Shown piece by piece: positions 8,766-17,518 of a DNA stretch of 64,000 nucleotides. The DNA comes from UBA10649 sp965227045 (lineage in GTDB: Bacteria > Actinomycetota > Actinomycetes > S36-B12). The notes under the pieces are model-generated. The model worked only from the letters and a program-made list of their open reading frames with translations. It was not told the DNA's origin and did not search any database. The stretch is taken from NCBI GenBank assembly GCA_965227045.1, contig OZ245718.1, forward strand, positions 2,418,001-2,482,000, written 5' to 3'. Position numbers and translations under genes: made by a program. Positions within the stretch are counted from its first letter, which is position 1; every line of letters begins with the position of its first letter.

Positions 8766-9748
8766 CCACGATGACTATGGCCAAGGCGCTCAATGCAGGG
8801 CTGCGCAGGGCGATGGAAGCCGACCCGAAGATCGTGCTGTTCGGAGAGGACATCGGACGACTCGGCGGCGTCTTCCGCATCACCGACGGCCTGCAGAAGG
8901 ACTTCGGAGAGCACCGGGTCATGGACGCACCGCTCGCCGAGAGCGGCATCGTCGGCACCGCGGTCGGCATGGCTATGCGCGGGTATCGCCCCGTCCTGGA
9001 GATTCAGTTCGACGGCTTCGTGTATCCGGCGTTCGACCAGATCGTGTCGCAAGTGGCGAAGATGCACCGCAGGACCGAGGGAACGGTCGCGATGCCGATC
9101 GTCATTCGCATCCCCTACGGCGGTGGCATCGGCGCGGTTGAGCATCACAGCGAGTCGCCCGAGGCGTACTTCACCCACACCGCTGGCCTGCGAGTGCTCT
9201 CACCGAGTGATCCGCAGTCCGCGTACCTGACCATCCAGCAGGCGATTGCCTCAGCCGACCCAGTGATCTACTTCGAACCGAAGCGCCGCTACTGGGACAA
9301 GGGCGAGGTCGACGAGACCATCGACGCGCTGGACCCGAGCCAGGCACCGGACCCGTGGCGGGCTCGCATCGTGCGTACCGGCTCGGACATCACCGTCGCC
9401 TGCTACGGACCGATGGTGCGCACCTGCATCGAAGCGGCGGCGGCGTCGACGGATTCGTCGATCGAGGTCGTCGATCTCCAGTCGCTCTCGCCGCTCGACG
9501 TCGACCTTGTCGTCGAGTCGGTCGAGCGGACCGGACGCCTCGTCATCGTGCATGAGGCCTCAGGAAACGGGGGCGTGGGTGCCGAACTCGCCGCTCGCGT
9601 TGGCGAACGGTGCTTCCTGTCCCTTGAGGCGCCGGTCCTGCGCGTCACCGGATACGACGTGCCGTACCCGCCGAGCCGACTCGAGGAGCACTTCCTTCCC
9701 GACCTGGATCGTGTCCTCGACGCGGTCGATCGCGCGATGGAGTTCTGA
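8762..9748 (+). CDS. bkdB: 2-oxoacid dehydrogenase E1 component, beta subunit
   Basis: 328 residues, typical length for the beta subunit. Recognisable stretches are LFGEDIGRLGGVFRIT near 22-37, the DAPLAESGIVGTAVGMAMRG segment, EIQFDGFVYPAFDQIVSQ, and PVIRIPYGGG-like IVIRIPYGGGIGAVEHHSE. It forms the alpha2-beta2 E1 heterotetramer with the upstream gene product and contributes to the thiamine diphosphate site at the subunit interface. The ATG overlaps the alpha-subunit stop by 4 bases and its own stop shares one base with the E2 start (TGATG), so the three subunits are translated in a coupled way. Confidence 0.93.
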   Translation: MTTMTMAKALNAGLRRAMEADPKIVLFGEDIGRLGGVFRITDGLQKDFGEHRVMDAPLAESGIVGTAVGMAMRGYRPVLEIQFDGFVYPAFDQIVSQVAKMHRRTEGTVAMPIVIRIPYGGGIGAVEHHSESPEAYFTHTAGLRVLSPSDPQSAYLTIQQAIASADPVIYFEPKRRYWDKGEVDETIDALDPSQAPDPWRARIVRTGSDITVACYGPMVRTCIEAAAASTDSSIEVVDLQSLSPLDVDLVVESVERTGRLVIVHEASGNGGVGAELAARVGERCFLSLEAPVLRVTGYDVPYPPSRLEEHFLPDLDRVLDAVDRAMEF

Positions 9749-11013
9749 TGGCCGCCCAGGTGTTCTCCATGCCGGATGTGGGCGAGGGACTGACCGAGGC
9801 TGAGATCCTGCGCTGGCTGGTGCGGCCGGGCGACACGGTCGCCGTCAACCAGATGATCGTGGAGATCGAGACGGCGAAGGCAGCGGTGGAGTTGCCGTGT
9901 CCCTTTGCCGGAACGGTCGAGGAGTTGCACGCGACGGAGGGCACGATCGTGCCGGTCGGGTCACCGATCATTTCCATCACGAGCGATGTCCGAGCGCCGG
10001 CCGCCGAGCCGCAGCGACAGGCGGTCCTCGTCGGATACGGAGTTCGCGAGGCGGGCACGCCTACCCGCCGGCGTCGCCGCGATTCGGGGACCGAGGCCGG
10101 AGCTGCCACGACCGTGCCGACAGCAGCTCCGCGGCAGGTGGCCCGCGCAAAGCCCTTGGTACGAAAGTTGGCCCGCGAGAAGGGCATTGACCTGTCGACC
10201 GTCTCGCCGACCGGCCTGCACGGCGAGGTCACGCGAGCGGACATCGTCAACGCGATCGGTGGCGAGGTCGCTCAGCCCAGCGTGAGCAATGACTCGGCAG
10301 GGGAGCGGATTCCCGTCCGCGGAGTGCAGCGCGCGATGGCCGAGGCGATGGTGCAGTCGGCATTCACCGCTCCACATGTGACCGAGTGGGTCGACGTCGA
10401 CATGACCCGTGCGATGGAAGTTGTCCGCAAGCTCCGCGAGGCGCCGGCCAGCAAGGACGTGCGCATCACGCCGATGATTCTGGTTGCCGCCGGACTCATC
10501 CGCGCGGCCCGTCAGCATCCGCGCATCAACTCCACATGGGTCGACACCAACGACGGCGCCGACGTCGTGCTGCATCGCGACGTTCACTTGGGCATCGCGG
10601 CCGACACTCCTCGCGGGCTGCTCGTGCCGACCATAAAGGGCGCCTCCTCCCTCGGGCTCGTTGAGCTCGCGCGCCGAGTGCAGGCCCTCATCGACACGGC
10701 GCGTGCTGGCCGTAGTACGCCAGCGGACCTGACCGGGGGCACCATCACACTGACCAACGTCGGCGTCTTCGGAGTCGACGGCGGTACGCCGATCATCAAT
10801 CCGGGGCAGACCTCGATCCTTGCGATGGGACGAGTGATCGACAGGGCGTGGGTGATCGACGGCCGCATCGAGGTGCGACCGGTGATGCAGTTGTCGTTCT
10901 CCTTCGATCACCGCGTCATCGATGGCGGGATCGGCTCGCGCGCCCTCCAGTCGATCGCTGCGTTCCTCCAGGACCCCGCGATGGCGGTCATGATGGAGTC
11001 TGGCCTCGACTGA
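9748..11013 (+). CDS. bkdC: Dihydrolipoamide acyltransferase E2 of the branched-chain 2-oxoacid dehydrogenase
   Basis: 421 residues with the full E2 plan: one lipoyl domain (about 2-77) with the lipoylated Lys44 in IETAKAAVE, an E1/E3-binding domain (about 131-167, VRKLAREKGIDL...GLHGEVTRADIV), and a catalytic acyltransferase domain ending with FSFDHRVIDGG, where His388 and the Asp are the catalytic pair. It transfers the acyl group made by E1 to CoA. Basic and Ala/Pro-rich linkers separate the domains. It starts on the last base of the E1 beta stop codon. Its stop faces the stop of the next, opposite gene with one base between them. Confidence 0.93.
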   Translation: MAAQVFSMPDVGEGLTEAEILRWLVRPGDTVAVNQMIVEIETAKAAVELPCPFAGTVEELHATEGTIVPVGSPIISITSDVRAPAAEPQRQAVLVGYGVREAGTPTRRRRRDSGTEAGAATTVPTAAPRQVARAKPLVRKLAREKGIDLSTVSPTGLHGEVTRADIVNAIGGEVAQPSVSNDSAGERIPVRGVQRAMAEAMVQSAFTAPHVTEWVDVDMTRAMEVVRKLREAPASKDVRITPMILVAAGLIRAARQHPRINSTWVDTNDGADVVLHRDVHLGIAADTPRGLLVPTIKGASSLGLVELARRVQALIDTARAGRSTPADLTGGTITLTNVGVFGVDGGTPIINPGQTSILAMGRVIDRAWVIDGRIEVRPVMQLSFSFDHRVIDGGIGSRALQSIAAFLQDPAMAVMMESGLD

Positions 11014-11014
11014 C

Positions 11015-11851
11015 CTACGGCGTGATCGTCAACTCCTCGAGGAGTGTCGACGCGAGCGCCGCATCGCCCTCGATGCTGACGCGTGCGAGGAATGCCGGGT
11101 CGGCGACGTCGACTCTCCCGCATGAGACCCGCATGTAGTCCGGCCAGCCGAGAGTCAGGCGAACCGTCGGGTCGTCTACCGGGTCCGACGCCGTTGCCTT
11201 GCCATCGTCCCCTACGACGGCGAACACCTCGCCTTCCAGCTCGGGACCTGTGATCGACAGCTGCGCGCTCGCACCAGTGGGGGCGCCGACGCTCTTACCC
11301 CAGACGAACGGCAGGGCAGACGCCATCTGCTGGAAGGCGATAACCGCTGGCGGCGTGCTCCAGTGACCGTCGTCACCGATGGCCGCCCGGATGTCCTGCT
11401 CATGCGCCCATAGATCGAAGGTCCGCGTGCGAACGACGCGTGACAGCGGTGTGAGCGAGCCGGACAGGCCCATGACCTCGGCATCGACAGGCAGCGCGTC
11501 TAGCTGGGCGCGACGGATCGCGGTACGGGACCGCAGTTCGTCCAGGAGCTCGTCCTTGGACTGGCCGCGCCGGTAGTCGATCCCGGTCTCGATGAATTGG
11601 CTCAGCGGTCCGACCACGTGCGGCAGCGTGTCCCAGTCGGGCAGGTGGTCGGGTGCCGGATCGCCGCCGATGAACGACTCGATGGAGATCGCATGCGCGA
11701 CGATGTCAGCGACGGTCCAGCCGGGGCATGGAGTCTGAGCCAGCCACTGCTCGTCAGTCAGCGGAGTGCACAGCGTCTCGATGTCCTCCATGGCGCACTG
11801 CCAGGTGTCGATGAGCTCGGGAACGCTCGGATTCACGCTGAAGGGGTCCAT
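11015..11851 (-). CDS. DinB/MDMPI-fold protein of the maleylpyruvate isomerase-like family (TIGR03083 type)
   Basis: 278 residues. The N-terminal half has the four-helix DinB-like fold typical of mycothiol-dependent maleylpyruvate isomerase relatives, with WLAQTPCPGWTVADIVAHAISIE carrying the first metal-ligand His, and FDLWAHEQDIRAAIG carrying a second conserved His. The C-terminal part resembles the small SCP-like domain common in these actinobacterial proteins. The family is very numerous in actinobacteria and most members have no assigned reaction. ATG 11851 is chosen because the frame beyond it runs through the divergent nitrilase gene. A TAGGGT hexamer lies 8 bases upstream. Confidence 0.78.
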   Translation of the reverse strand: MDPFSVNPSVPELIDTWQCAMEDIETLCTPLTDEQWLAQTPCPGWTVADIVAHAISIESFIGGDPAPDHLPDWDTLPHVVGPLSQFIETGIDYRRGQSKDELLDELRSRTAIRRAQLDALPVDAEVMGLSGSLTPLSRVVRTRTFDLWAHEQDIRAAIGDDGHWSTPPAVIAFQQMASALPFVWGKSVGAPTGASAQLSITGPELEGEVFAVVGDDGKATASDPVDDPTVRLTLGWPDYMRVSCGRVDVADPAFLARVSIEGDAALASTLLEELTITP

Positions 11852-11859
11852 GTCGAGCG

Positions 11860-11902
11860 ACCCTAAGGCTCTCAGTGCATGCTGTCGACGGCTGCGTAGA
11901 GT
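11860..11902. promoter_or_regulatory. Divergent promoter pair with -10 elements close to both start codons
   Basis: On the plus strand TAGAGT (11897-11902) ends 6 bases before the nitrilase GTG at 11909. On the minus strand TAGGGT (11860-11865) ends 8 bases before ATG 11851. The plus-strand case fits a leaderless mRNA; the minus one is a little too distant and is weaker. Confidence 0.55.
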
Positions 11903-11908
11903 CGACTC

Positions 11909-12694
11909 GTGACCGTCCGCGTAGCGCTCATCCAACTCGACTGCTCGATGTCCGAGTCGGTGGCCGATCGCGTGGCACGAACTCTCACACTCATCGACGC
12001 CATCGCCCCCGATGTCGACATGCTGATCCTTCCGGAGCTCTGGCAGACCGGTGCGTTCGACATCGACGCGGCACGAGCGCACGCCGAGAGCATCGACGGG
12101 CCGATCGTCTCGGCGCTCGGCGCGCTGGCCGCTCAGCACGCGGTCTGGTTGCACGGCGGATCGATCTGCGAGCGCGGCGACGACGGCCAGAACTACAACA
12201 CCAGCCTGCTGTTTGACCCCGAGGGCCGGCTCGTCGTGACGTACCGCAAGATCCACCTCTTCGGTTTCGAGGGCGGCGAGACCACGTTGATGAGCAGCGG
12301 TGACGAACTCGTCGTCGTCGACACACCGCTCGGCCCGACGGGCCTGGCGACTTGCTACGACCTGCGCTTTCCTGAGTTCTTCAGGGCCCTGACCGAAGGC
12401 GGCGCCACGGCCGTGCTCTTGTCATCCGGGTGGCCGACTCCTCGCCTCGAGCATTGGGACGTGCTTACGCGCGCCCGGGCGATCGAGAACCAGGTGTGGT
12501 TCATCGCGTGCAACGAGGTGGGCAGTCAGCCAGGAATCGACCTGGGCGGCCACTCTGTCGTGGTCGATCCTCAGGGCGCGGTGGTTGCGCAAGCAGGAAC
12601 CGAGCAGGAGGTGCTCATCGTCAACGTCGATCCGGAGAAGAGTTCGTCGTGGCGCGAGCAGTTTCCGGTGCTCAAGGACATCCGGCTGCGCTGA
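11909..12694 (+). CDS. Carbon-nitrogen hydrolase (nitrilase superfamily amidase)
   Basis: 261 residues of the nitrilase superfamily. The Glu-Lys-Cys triad is visible: Glu in LILPELWQTGAF, Lys in YRKIHLFGF, and Cys in GLATCYDLRFPE. The overall motif set resembles omega-amidase/Nit2-like and YafV-like enzymes that hydrolyse 2-oxoglutaramate or related amides; the exact substrate is not evident. Start is GTG 11909, exactly 6 bases after a TAGAGT -10 hexamer and without a ribosome site, pointing to a leaderless message. The TGA stop at 12692-12694 directly abuts the opposing stop of the L,D-transpeptidase gene with no base between. Confidence 0.88.
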   Translation: MTVRVALIQLDCSMSESVADRVARTLTLIDAIAPDVDMLILPELWQTGAFDIDAARAHAESIDGPIVSALGALAAQHAVWLHGGSICERGDDGQNYNTSLLFDPEGRLVVTYRKIHLFGFEGGETTLMSSGDELVVVDTPLGPTGLATCYDLRFPEFFRALTEGGATAVLLSSGWPTPRLEHWDVLTRARAIENQVWFIACNEVGSQPGIDLGGHSVVVDPQGAVVAQAGTEQEVLIVNVDPEKSSSWREQFPVLKDIRLR

Positions 12695-13474
12695 TCACAT
12701 CGTGGTGATGGCCGACTGCGTGCCGATGACAATGACCGGCTTCCGGTTCGGATCAAGCCACTGCAGGATCTGACGCATCGTGCTCTCCGGAACGGCAATG
12801 CAGCCTGCGGTCACCTTGCCGTTCGTGACGTGCAGGAAGATCCCCCCACCCGCCTTGGTGTTCGCCGGGTTCTCGGTTCGACGCACGCCGTTCGGCCCCG
12901 TCGTGATGGGTCCCTCGGGCAGGTTGTAGTCGAGCACCGAAACGTAGTTGTACTGCGTGCCGTAATCCCACAGGTGCTCGACGTAGCCGCCGTAACTGCT
13001 CCACGAGCGGTCGACCGACTGGAACATGTTGTACGTGGACGGGTAGCGCGGGTTGTAGGTCCACGCATCGTTGCGGTCGACCTGCCGGTAGGGCAGCCGG
13101 GTGCCGGGATCGGCCTTGCGCCCGAAGGCGCTGACGATCGCGAAGGTCCCCGCCGGGGTCTTGCCCGTGCCCTGCCTGCGGTCGGCCGCGAGGGCGAGTC
13201 CACTCCAGCCCAGGCGCGCCGGAGTTGCCTTGACGACCTGGGTCCAGCCGCCCTTGCCGTCGCGCTCGTAGGCACGGACGGTTCCATAGGAGGTGCTCGA
13301 CGACGCGGCCGTGACGACGATGACCTGGCCCGCGGTCGCCACGTGCGCGAGCCGCGACGGGTGGTACGGCGGGAAGTCCGCGGCGATGGCATTCGGCGTG
13401 GCCGCGACACCGAACGCTGCCGCTACTAGAGCGGTCGCGGTGGCGAGGAGCAGGCCGGCGCGGGGGAAGTGCAC
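12695..13474 (-). CDS. Secreted L,D-transpeptidase-like (YkuD-type) protein
   Basis: 259 residues beginning with an export signal (basic start, then LLLATATALVAAAFGVA and a cut site near AIAA-DF). The C-terminal catalytic motif HVTNGKVTAGCIAVPE supplies His215 and the nucleophile Cys225, the HxnTxGC(I/V) pattern of the YkuD/ErfK family. Members cross-link peptidoglycan through 3-3 bonds or act as carboxypeptidases; this branch, with TPAGTF upstream of the active site, is often annotated only as L,D-transpeptidase family. Start GTG 13474 lies 6 bases after TAACGT, so translation is probably leaderless. Confidence 0.85.
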   Translation of the reverse strand: MHFPRAGLLLATATALVAAAFGVAATPNAIAADFPPYHPSRLAHVATAGQVIVVTAASSSTSYGTVRAYERDGKGGWTQVVKATPARLGWSGLALAADRRQGTGKTPAGTFAIVSAFGRKADPGTRLPYRQVDRNDAWTYNPRYPSTYNMFQSVDRSWSSYGGYVEHLWDYGTQYNYVSVLDYNLPEGPITTGPNGVRRTENPANTKAGGGIFLHVTNGKVTAGCIAVPESTMRQILQWLDPNRKPVIVIGTQSAITTM

Positions 13475-13480
13475 GTGTCT

Positions 13481-13486
13481 ACGTTA
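13481..13486 (-). promoter_or_regulatory. -10 element of a probable leaderless promoter (L,D-transpeptidase)
   Basis: TAACGT on the minus strand, followed by exactly 6 bases and the GTG start at 13474. The element overlaps the stop codon of the CopD-CtaG gene upstream. Confidence 0.55.
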
Positions 13487-15496
13487 ACCCCGAGTGCCGC
13501 GCCGATCGTCCTTGCGGGCGATCGCGGCGAGCCGATCGTTGTAGGCGTTCAGTTCGCTGTCGCCGTCTCGATCGGCCCGCCTGTCGTTGCGGGTGGCCTC
13601 CCGATCGTCACTGCGCGACCACTGCACGGCGATGACGACCAGCACGATCAGGCTGGGAATCTCCGCGAGTGCCCACGCGACCTGCCCGCCGTTGAGGGTG
13701 TCCTGCAGCGGATCGGTGACCCACGGCGGCTGGACGAGGCCGTACCACTCGAGTGCCATCGGCTCGGTGCCCATCATCAGTGCAACGGCGAAGAATCCGT
13801 GCACGGCGACGGCGAGAACGAGAAGGAGGATGCGCCCCGGGTACGCGAGCGGACGAGGCCGCGGATCGATGCCGATGAGCACCCAGTAGAACAGGTAGCC
13901 CGAGATGAGAAAGTGCAGTTGCATCGCGACGTGGCCGATGTGGCTGCCCATCAGCCAGCCGAACAGCGGAGTCATGTACAAGCCGTACAGGCCGATCACG
14001 TACACGATGAACACGTAGATCGGATTGGTGAGGATCCACGTGATCCAACTGTGCAGGAGCCATACCAGCCATTCGCGCGGACCGCGCTCGTTGCCCTTGG
14101 CGGGCCGCAGGGCGCGCAGCGCCAAGGTCGCGGGCGCACCCATCACCAGGAAGATCGGGCCGAGCATCGTCAGCGTCATGTGCTGCAGCATGTGCAAGCC
14201 GACGGACACCTGCGCGTAGACGGAGATTCCGGCGTTGGTGCACCACATCACGACGAGGAGTCCACCGAGCCACGAGACCGTTCGCATGACGGGCCAGTGA
14301 TCGCCGCGTCGGGCAAGCCGGACGACGCCGACGACGTAGAGCACGCCTGCGATCAGGCATGCGGTGAAGAACAGGGGGTCGAGCTGGAAGCCGAGGCCGA
14401 CCGAGGCCGCGGTCGGCCTCGGCGGGTACGGGAAGCCGAGCAGGCTCTCGCCATAGCTGGGCAGGTCGACGAGGATTCGCGGCGTCGGGCTCGATGCGAG
14501 GGCCACGCCAAGCCCCACGGCCAGGCACATGACGAGCAGTTCCAGGCCGGCGATCCGCGCGAAGACCATGACTCGCGAGGACTGCGACAAGGTGGCGAGG
14601 ATGCGCTTGCGAATGAGCCACCCGATGCAGCCGAGCACGATGATCAGTCCGGTCTTCAGCACGATCAGCTGTCCGTAGCCGGTGCTGAACAGCTGGGAAG
14701 CCGCGTCCAGTCGGGTGTACGCATTGGCGACCCCGCTCACCGCGAGCAGCGCGATGCACACGAGGGCGATCGTGGAGAAGCGCTCGACGGCCCGGGTCAT
14801 GGGCATGTCGCGTCGCATTGCGTGCACTGCCAGCGCGGCAAGTCCGCCCATCCACACCACAGCCGCAACCACGTGCGTGACGCCAGCCGTCATGGCCATC
14901 GCGTGGTCTCCTAGCCCCGCACTGTGGCCGGCGAGCGCGGGCAGGGCCGCGGCGACGACTGCGATGAGCAGCCACGCCGCCGACGCACCGGTCGTCGACG
15001 TCGCGAGTGCTCCGATAGCGACCACTAGCGCGAGCAGCGCCATGACGAAGAGGGCACGTGTCGTAGGAATTTCGTTTGCGTAGGTCGACACGACTCCGGG
15101 GGTTATGGCATCGGTCAGCGGGATGCCGAGAATGTTCGCGAGCTCGAAGAGCATCTGGAGGACCGCAAGCTCGGCCCAGACGATGGCCGCTACTGCCGCC
15201 CACTTGAGGTCTCGGCGTCCAGCCGGGGAGACGATGCCGTCGCGGCCGGAGGGATCCAGGAAGGTGGCGGCGAGCAGCCACCCGATGGTGACGATGCCGG
15301 CGAGGGTCGTCAGGGATCGAAGAATCGGAGTGCCCCAAGCGACGATCGCGCCCGGATCTGGCAGTCCTGGCAGCGCGGCCTCGTAGGAGCCGCCCGCGAC
15401 GACGAGGCCGAAGGCGGCAGCGCTGAGCGTCACAGCGAGGAGGGCCAGTGCGATTGCCGGCACTAGCCGCAAAGAGCCGAGGGCCGCACGCGTCAC
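13484..15496 (-). CDS. CopD-CtaG fusion: copper-resistance D domain plus cytochrome c oxidase assembly (caa3_CtaG) domain
   Basis: About 670 residues of almost continuous membrane helices. The first part up to roughly residue 350 matches the CopD copper-transport domain (VTHVVAAVVWMGGLAALAVHAMRR; IVLKTGLIIVLGCIGW). The rest matches the caa3_CtaG domain (LHMLQHMTLTMLGPIFLVMGAPATL; GSHIGHVAMQLHFLISGYLFYW, rich in His and Met). Such fusions are common in actinobacteria and are thought to supply copper to heme-copper oxidase; a direct role here is inferred. A longer open frame exists, but GTG 15496 lies exactly 6 bases after TACGCT and begins a normal membrane-protein N-terminus. Confidence 0.88.
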   Translation of the reverse strand: MTRAALGSLRLVPAIALALLAVTLSAAAFGLVVAGGSYEAALPGLPDPGAIVAWGTPILRSLTTLAGIVTIGWLLAATFLDPSGRDGIVSPAGRRDLKWAAVAAIVWAELAVLQMLFELANILGIPLTDAITPGVVSTYANEIPTTRALFVMALLALVVAIGALATSTTGASAAWLLIAVVAAALPALAGHSAGLGDHAMAMTAGVTHVVAAVVWMGGLAALAVHAMRRDMPMTRAVERFSTIALVCIALLAVSGVANAYTRLDAASQLFSTGYGQLIVLKTGLIIVLGCIGWLIRKRILATLSQSSRVMVFARIAGLELLVMCLAVGLGVALASSPTPRILVDLPSYGESLLGFPYPPRPTAASVGLGFQLDPLFFTACLIAGVLYVVGVVRLARRGDHWPVMRTVSWLGGLLVVMWCTNAGISVYAQVSVGLHMLQHMTLTMLGPIFLVMGAPATLALRALRPAKGNERGPREWLVWLLHSWITWILTNPIYVFIVYVIGLYGLYMTPLFGWLMGSHIGHVAMQLHFLISGYLFYWVLIGIDPRPRPLAYPGRILLLVLAVAVHGFFAVALMMGTEPMALEWYGLVQPPWVTDPLQDTLNGGQVAWALAEIPSLIVLVVIAVQWSRSDDREATRNDRRADRDGDSELNAYNDRLAAIARKDDRRGTRG

Positions 15497-15502
15497 GATG
15501 TG

Positions 15503-15508
15503 AGCGTA
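15503..15508 (-). promoter_or_regulatory. -10 element of a probable leaderless promoter (CopD-CtaG fusion gene)
   Basis: TACGCT on the minus strand, 6 bases before the GTG start at 15496. It sits in the 34-base gap after the acyl-CoA dehydrogenase gene and helps to choose the start. Confidence 0.55.
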
Positions 15509-15530
15509 CGACCCTCGGAACGGGTGCTGA

Positions 15531-17372
15531 TTAGAAGGCCTCTTCGGGCAACTCCATGAGATCCAGCGTGGTGGCCTCGGCCACAGCGCGCTCGGCCGCG
15601 AGGAGCGGCAGCCGGTTCCGGGCGAACCACTTCGCGGTCTCGACCTTGCCGGTGTAGAAGTCGCGGTCACGCTCGCTGGGGTTGGCAGCGAGGGCCTTGA
15701 TCGCGACGTCGGCCTGGCGCATCAGCAGCCAGCCGATGATCAGGTCGCCGGTTGCCATCAGCAGGCGAGTGCTGTTCAGGCCAACCTTGTAGATCTGCTG
15801 CGAGTCTGTCTGTGACGCCAGTGCCCACTCGCCCATGAGGCCGACGATGCCCTGCACGTCCTCGAGCGCCTTGCCGAGCAGCTCGCGCTCGACGGCAAGT
15901 TGGCCGTGGCCGTCGTCGGCCTTGACGGTCTCGGTGACCTGGCCGGCGAGGGTGAACAGCGAGCGGAACTGGTCCTTGACGATCTTGCGGAAGAAGAAGT
16001 CGATGCCCTGAATCGCAGTGGTGCCCTCGTACAGGGTGTCGATCTTCGCGTCACGGATGTACTGCTCGACCGGGTAGTCCTGAAGGAAGCCGGAGCCACC
16101 GTACGTCTGGAGTGCGACTGCCAGCATCTCGTACGAGCGCTCGGATCCGACGCCCTTGACGATCGGCAGGAGCAGGTCGTTCATGCGCACGGCCGCATCA
16201 AGGTCGATGCTGAGGTCGCCGGCCTCGCCCATCTCGATGAGGTCCTGCCAGTACGCCGTGTACGCGATGAGTGCGCGCATGCCCTCGGCGTAGGCCTTCT
16301 GCAGCATGAGGCTGCGGCGAACATCGGGGTGATGCGTGATCGTCACGCGCGGAGCGGCCTTGTTGGTCATCTCCGTCATGTCGGCGCCCTGGACACGAGT
16401 CTTGGCGTAGTCGAGCGCGTTGAGGTAGCCGGTCGACAAGGTCGCGATCGCCTTGGTGCCGACCATCATGCGGGCGTACTCGATGACCTTGAACATCTGC
16501 GCGATGCCCTCGTGCACGTCGCCCACGAGGTAGCCGATGGCCGGCTCGCCCTCGGTCTGGCCGAAGCTGAGCTCGCAGGTGGTCGACACCTTCAGGCCCA
16601 TCTTCTTCTCGACATTGGTGGCGTAGACGCCGTTGCGCCCGGTCATCTCACCGGTCTCGAGGTCGACGAGGAACTTCGGCACGACGAACAAGGACAGGCC
16701 CTTTGTGCCGGGGCGCGCACCTTCGGGGCGGGCGAGAACGAGGTGGACGATGTTCTCGCTGAGGTCATGCTCGCCGGAGGTGATGAAACGCTTGACGCCC
16801 TCGATGTTCCAGGTTCCGTCACCGTTGTCGATCGCCTTGGCGCGGCCGGCGCCGACATCCGAGCCCGCGTCGGGCTCGGTGAGCACCATGGTCGCGCCCC
16901 ATCGCTTGTCGATGATGAGCTCGGCCCAGCGCTTCTGGTCGGCGTTGCCGAGGTGGTCGAGGATCGAGGCGAAGCCGGGACCGGACATGAACATGAACGC
17001 TGCGGGGTTGGCGCCGAGCATCATCTCGCTGGCGGCCCACCGCAGTGACGGGGGAGCGCCGGTGCCACCCAGATGCTCGGGCAGGTCGAGGCGCCACCAC
17101 TCGGAGTCCATGAGTGCGTCGTAGGCCTTCTTGAAGCCGAGCGGCATCGTCACGGACTTGGTCGCGGGGTCGTAGACGGGGGGATTGCGGTCCGCGTCGG
17201 CGAAGGGCTCGGCCAGCGGGCCACTGGACAGCCGCTCGACCTCCACGAGGACCGAGCGTGCGGTCTCGACGTCCATCTCGTGGTACGGACCGGAGCCCAT
17301 GCGCTCGGCAGCGCCGAAGACCTCGAAGAGGTTGAACTCGAGGTCACGCAGGTTGCTCTTGTAATGGGACAT
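15531..17372 (-). CDS. Long-form acyl-CoA dehydrogenase, FadE5-like
   Basis: 613 residues, the length of the long actinobacterial acyl-CoA dehydrogenases such as FadE5 (about 611) rather than the usual 380-400. The start MSHYKSNLRDLEFNLFEVFG, the FAD-site stretch MVLTEPDAGSDVGAGRAKA and the following WNIEGVKRFITSGEHDL fit this subfamily. Candidate catalytic base Glu449 lies in TLYEGTTAIQG. A C-terminal helical extension of about 150 residues follows. It oxidises acyl-CoA to enoyl-CoA in beta-oxidation with FAD; electrons would pass via ETF to the EtfD encoded at 43550-45766. Ribosome site GGAGGAA precedes ATG 17372, and two operator-like repeats lie just upstream. Confidence 0.93.
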   Translation of the reverse strand: MSHYKSNLRDLEFNLFEVFGAAERMGSGPYHEMDVETARSVLVEVERLSSGPLAEPFADADRNPPVYDPATKSVTMPLGFKKAYDALMDSEWWRLDLPEHLGGTGAPPSLRWAASEMMLGANPAAFMFMSGPGFASILDHLGNADQKRWAELIIDKRWGATMVLTEPDAGSDVGAGRAKAIDNGDGTWNIEGVKRFITSGEHDLSENIVHLVLARPEGARPGTKGLSLFVVPKFLVDLETGEMTGRNGVYATNVEKKMGLKVSTTCELSFGQTEGEPAIGYLVGDVHEGIAQMFKVIEYARMMVGTKAIATLSTGYLNALDYAKTRVQGADMTEMTNKAAPRVTITHHPDVRRSLMLQKAYAEGMRALIAYTAYWQDLIEMGEAGDLSIDLDAAVRMNDLLLPIVKGVGSERSYEMLAVALQTYGGSGFLQDYPVEQYIRDAKIDTLYEGTTAIQGIDFFFRKIVKDQFRSLFTLAGQVTETVKADDGHGQLAVERELLGKALEDVQGIVGLMGEWALASQTDSQQIYKVGLNSTRLLMATGDLIIGWLLMRQADVAIKALAANPSERDRDFYTGKVETAKWFARNRLPLLAAERAVAEATTLDLMELPEEAF

Positions 17373-17386
17373 GGCGTTCCTCCGTA

Positions 17387-17402
17387 GTTACCGACCAGTA
17401 AC
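17387..17402. promoter_or_regulatory. Operator-like 16-bp palindrome, copy 1 (upstream of the FadE5-like gene)
   Basis: GTTACCGACCAGTAAC, an interrupted palindrome with outer arms GTTAC/GTAAC, 15 bases upstream of the ATG. A near copy in opposite orientation lies 24 bases away centre to centre. TetR-type fatty-acid regulators bind sites of this form; the regulator is not in the window. Confidence 0.6.
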
Positions 17403-17410
17403 CCAATGAT

Positions 17411-17426
17411 GCTACTCGTCGGTAAC
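17411..17426. promoter_or_regulatory. Operator-like 16-bp palindrome, copy 2
   Basis: Read on the minus strand this is GTTACCGACGAGTAGC, matching copy 1 at 14 of 16 positions. A TTGCGT on the minus strand just upstream could be a -35 element, which would place both repeats over the promoter and imply repression. Confidence 0.55.
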
Positions 17427-17505
17427 TTACGCAAGCCACCCCCTCGGCGCGCCGTCGGGGGCGCCTCGCGGGGCCGAACAATTACCGAACCGAGCCCGGA
17501 GTGCG

Positions 17506-17511
17506 AATAAT
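17506..17511 (+). promoter_or_regulatory. Possible -10 element (AATAAT) of a leaderless promoter
   Basis: AATAAT followed by 7 bases and ATG 17519. It departs from TANNNT but is one base from TATAAT, and the spacing matches the other leaderless candidates in the window. Confidence 0.4.
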
Positions 17512-17518
17512 GCACCGC

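Noticed and set aside
13469..14914. Long plus-strand open frame (481 codons) opposite the CopD-CtaG gene
   Set aside because: Its translation is Arg/His/Gln/Asp-rich without any fold pattern and mirrors the GC-rich third positions of the real gene. The same applies to frames at 15900-17048, 43871-45334 and 52173-53558.
17438..17462. GC-rich palindromic stretch between the FadE5-like and DUF6069 genes as a terminator
   Set aside because: The genes are divergent, the arms are interrupted and the inner loop would be too tight.
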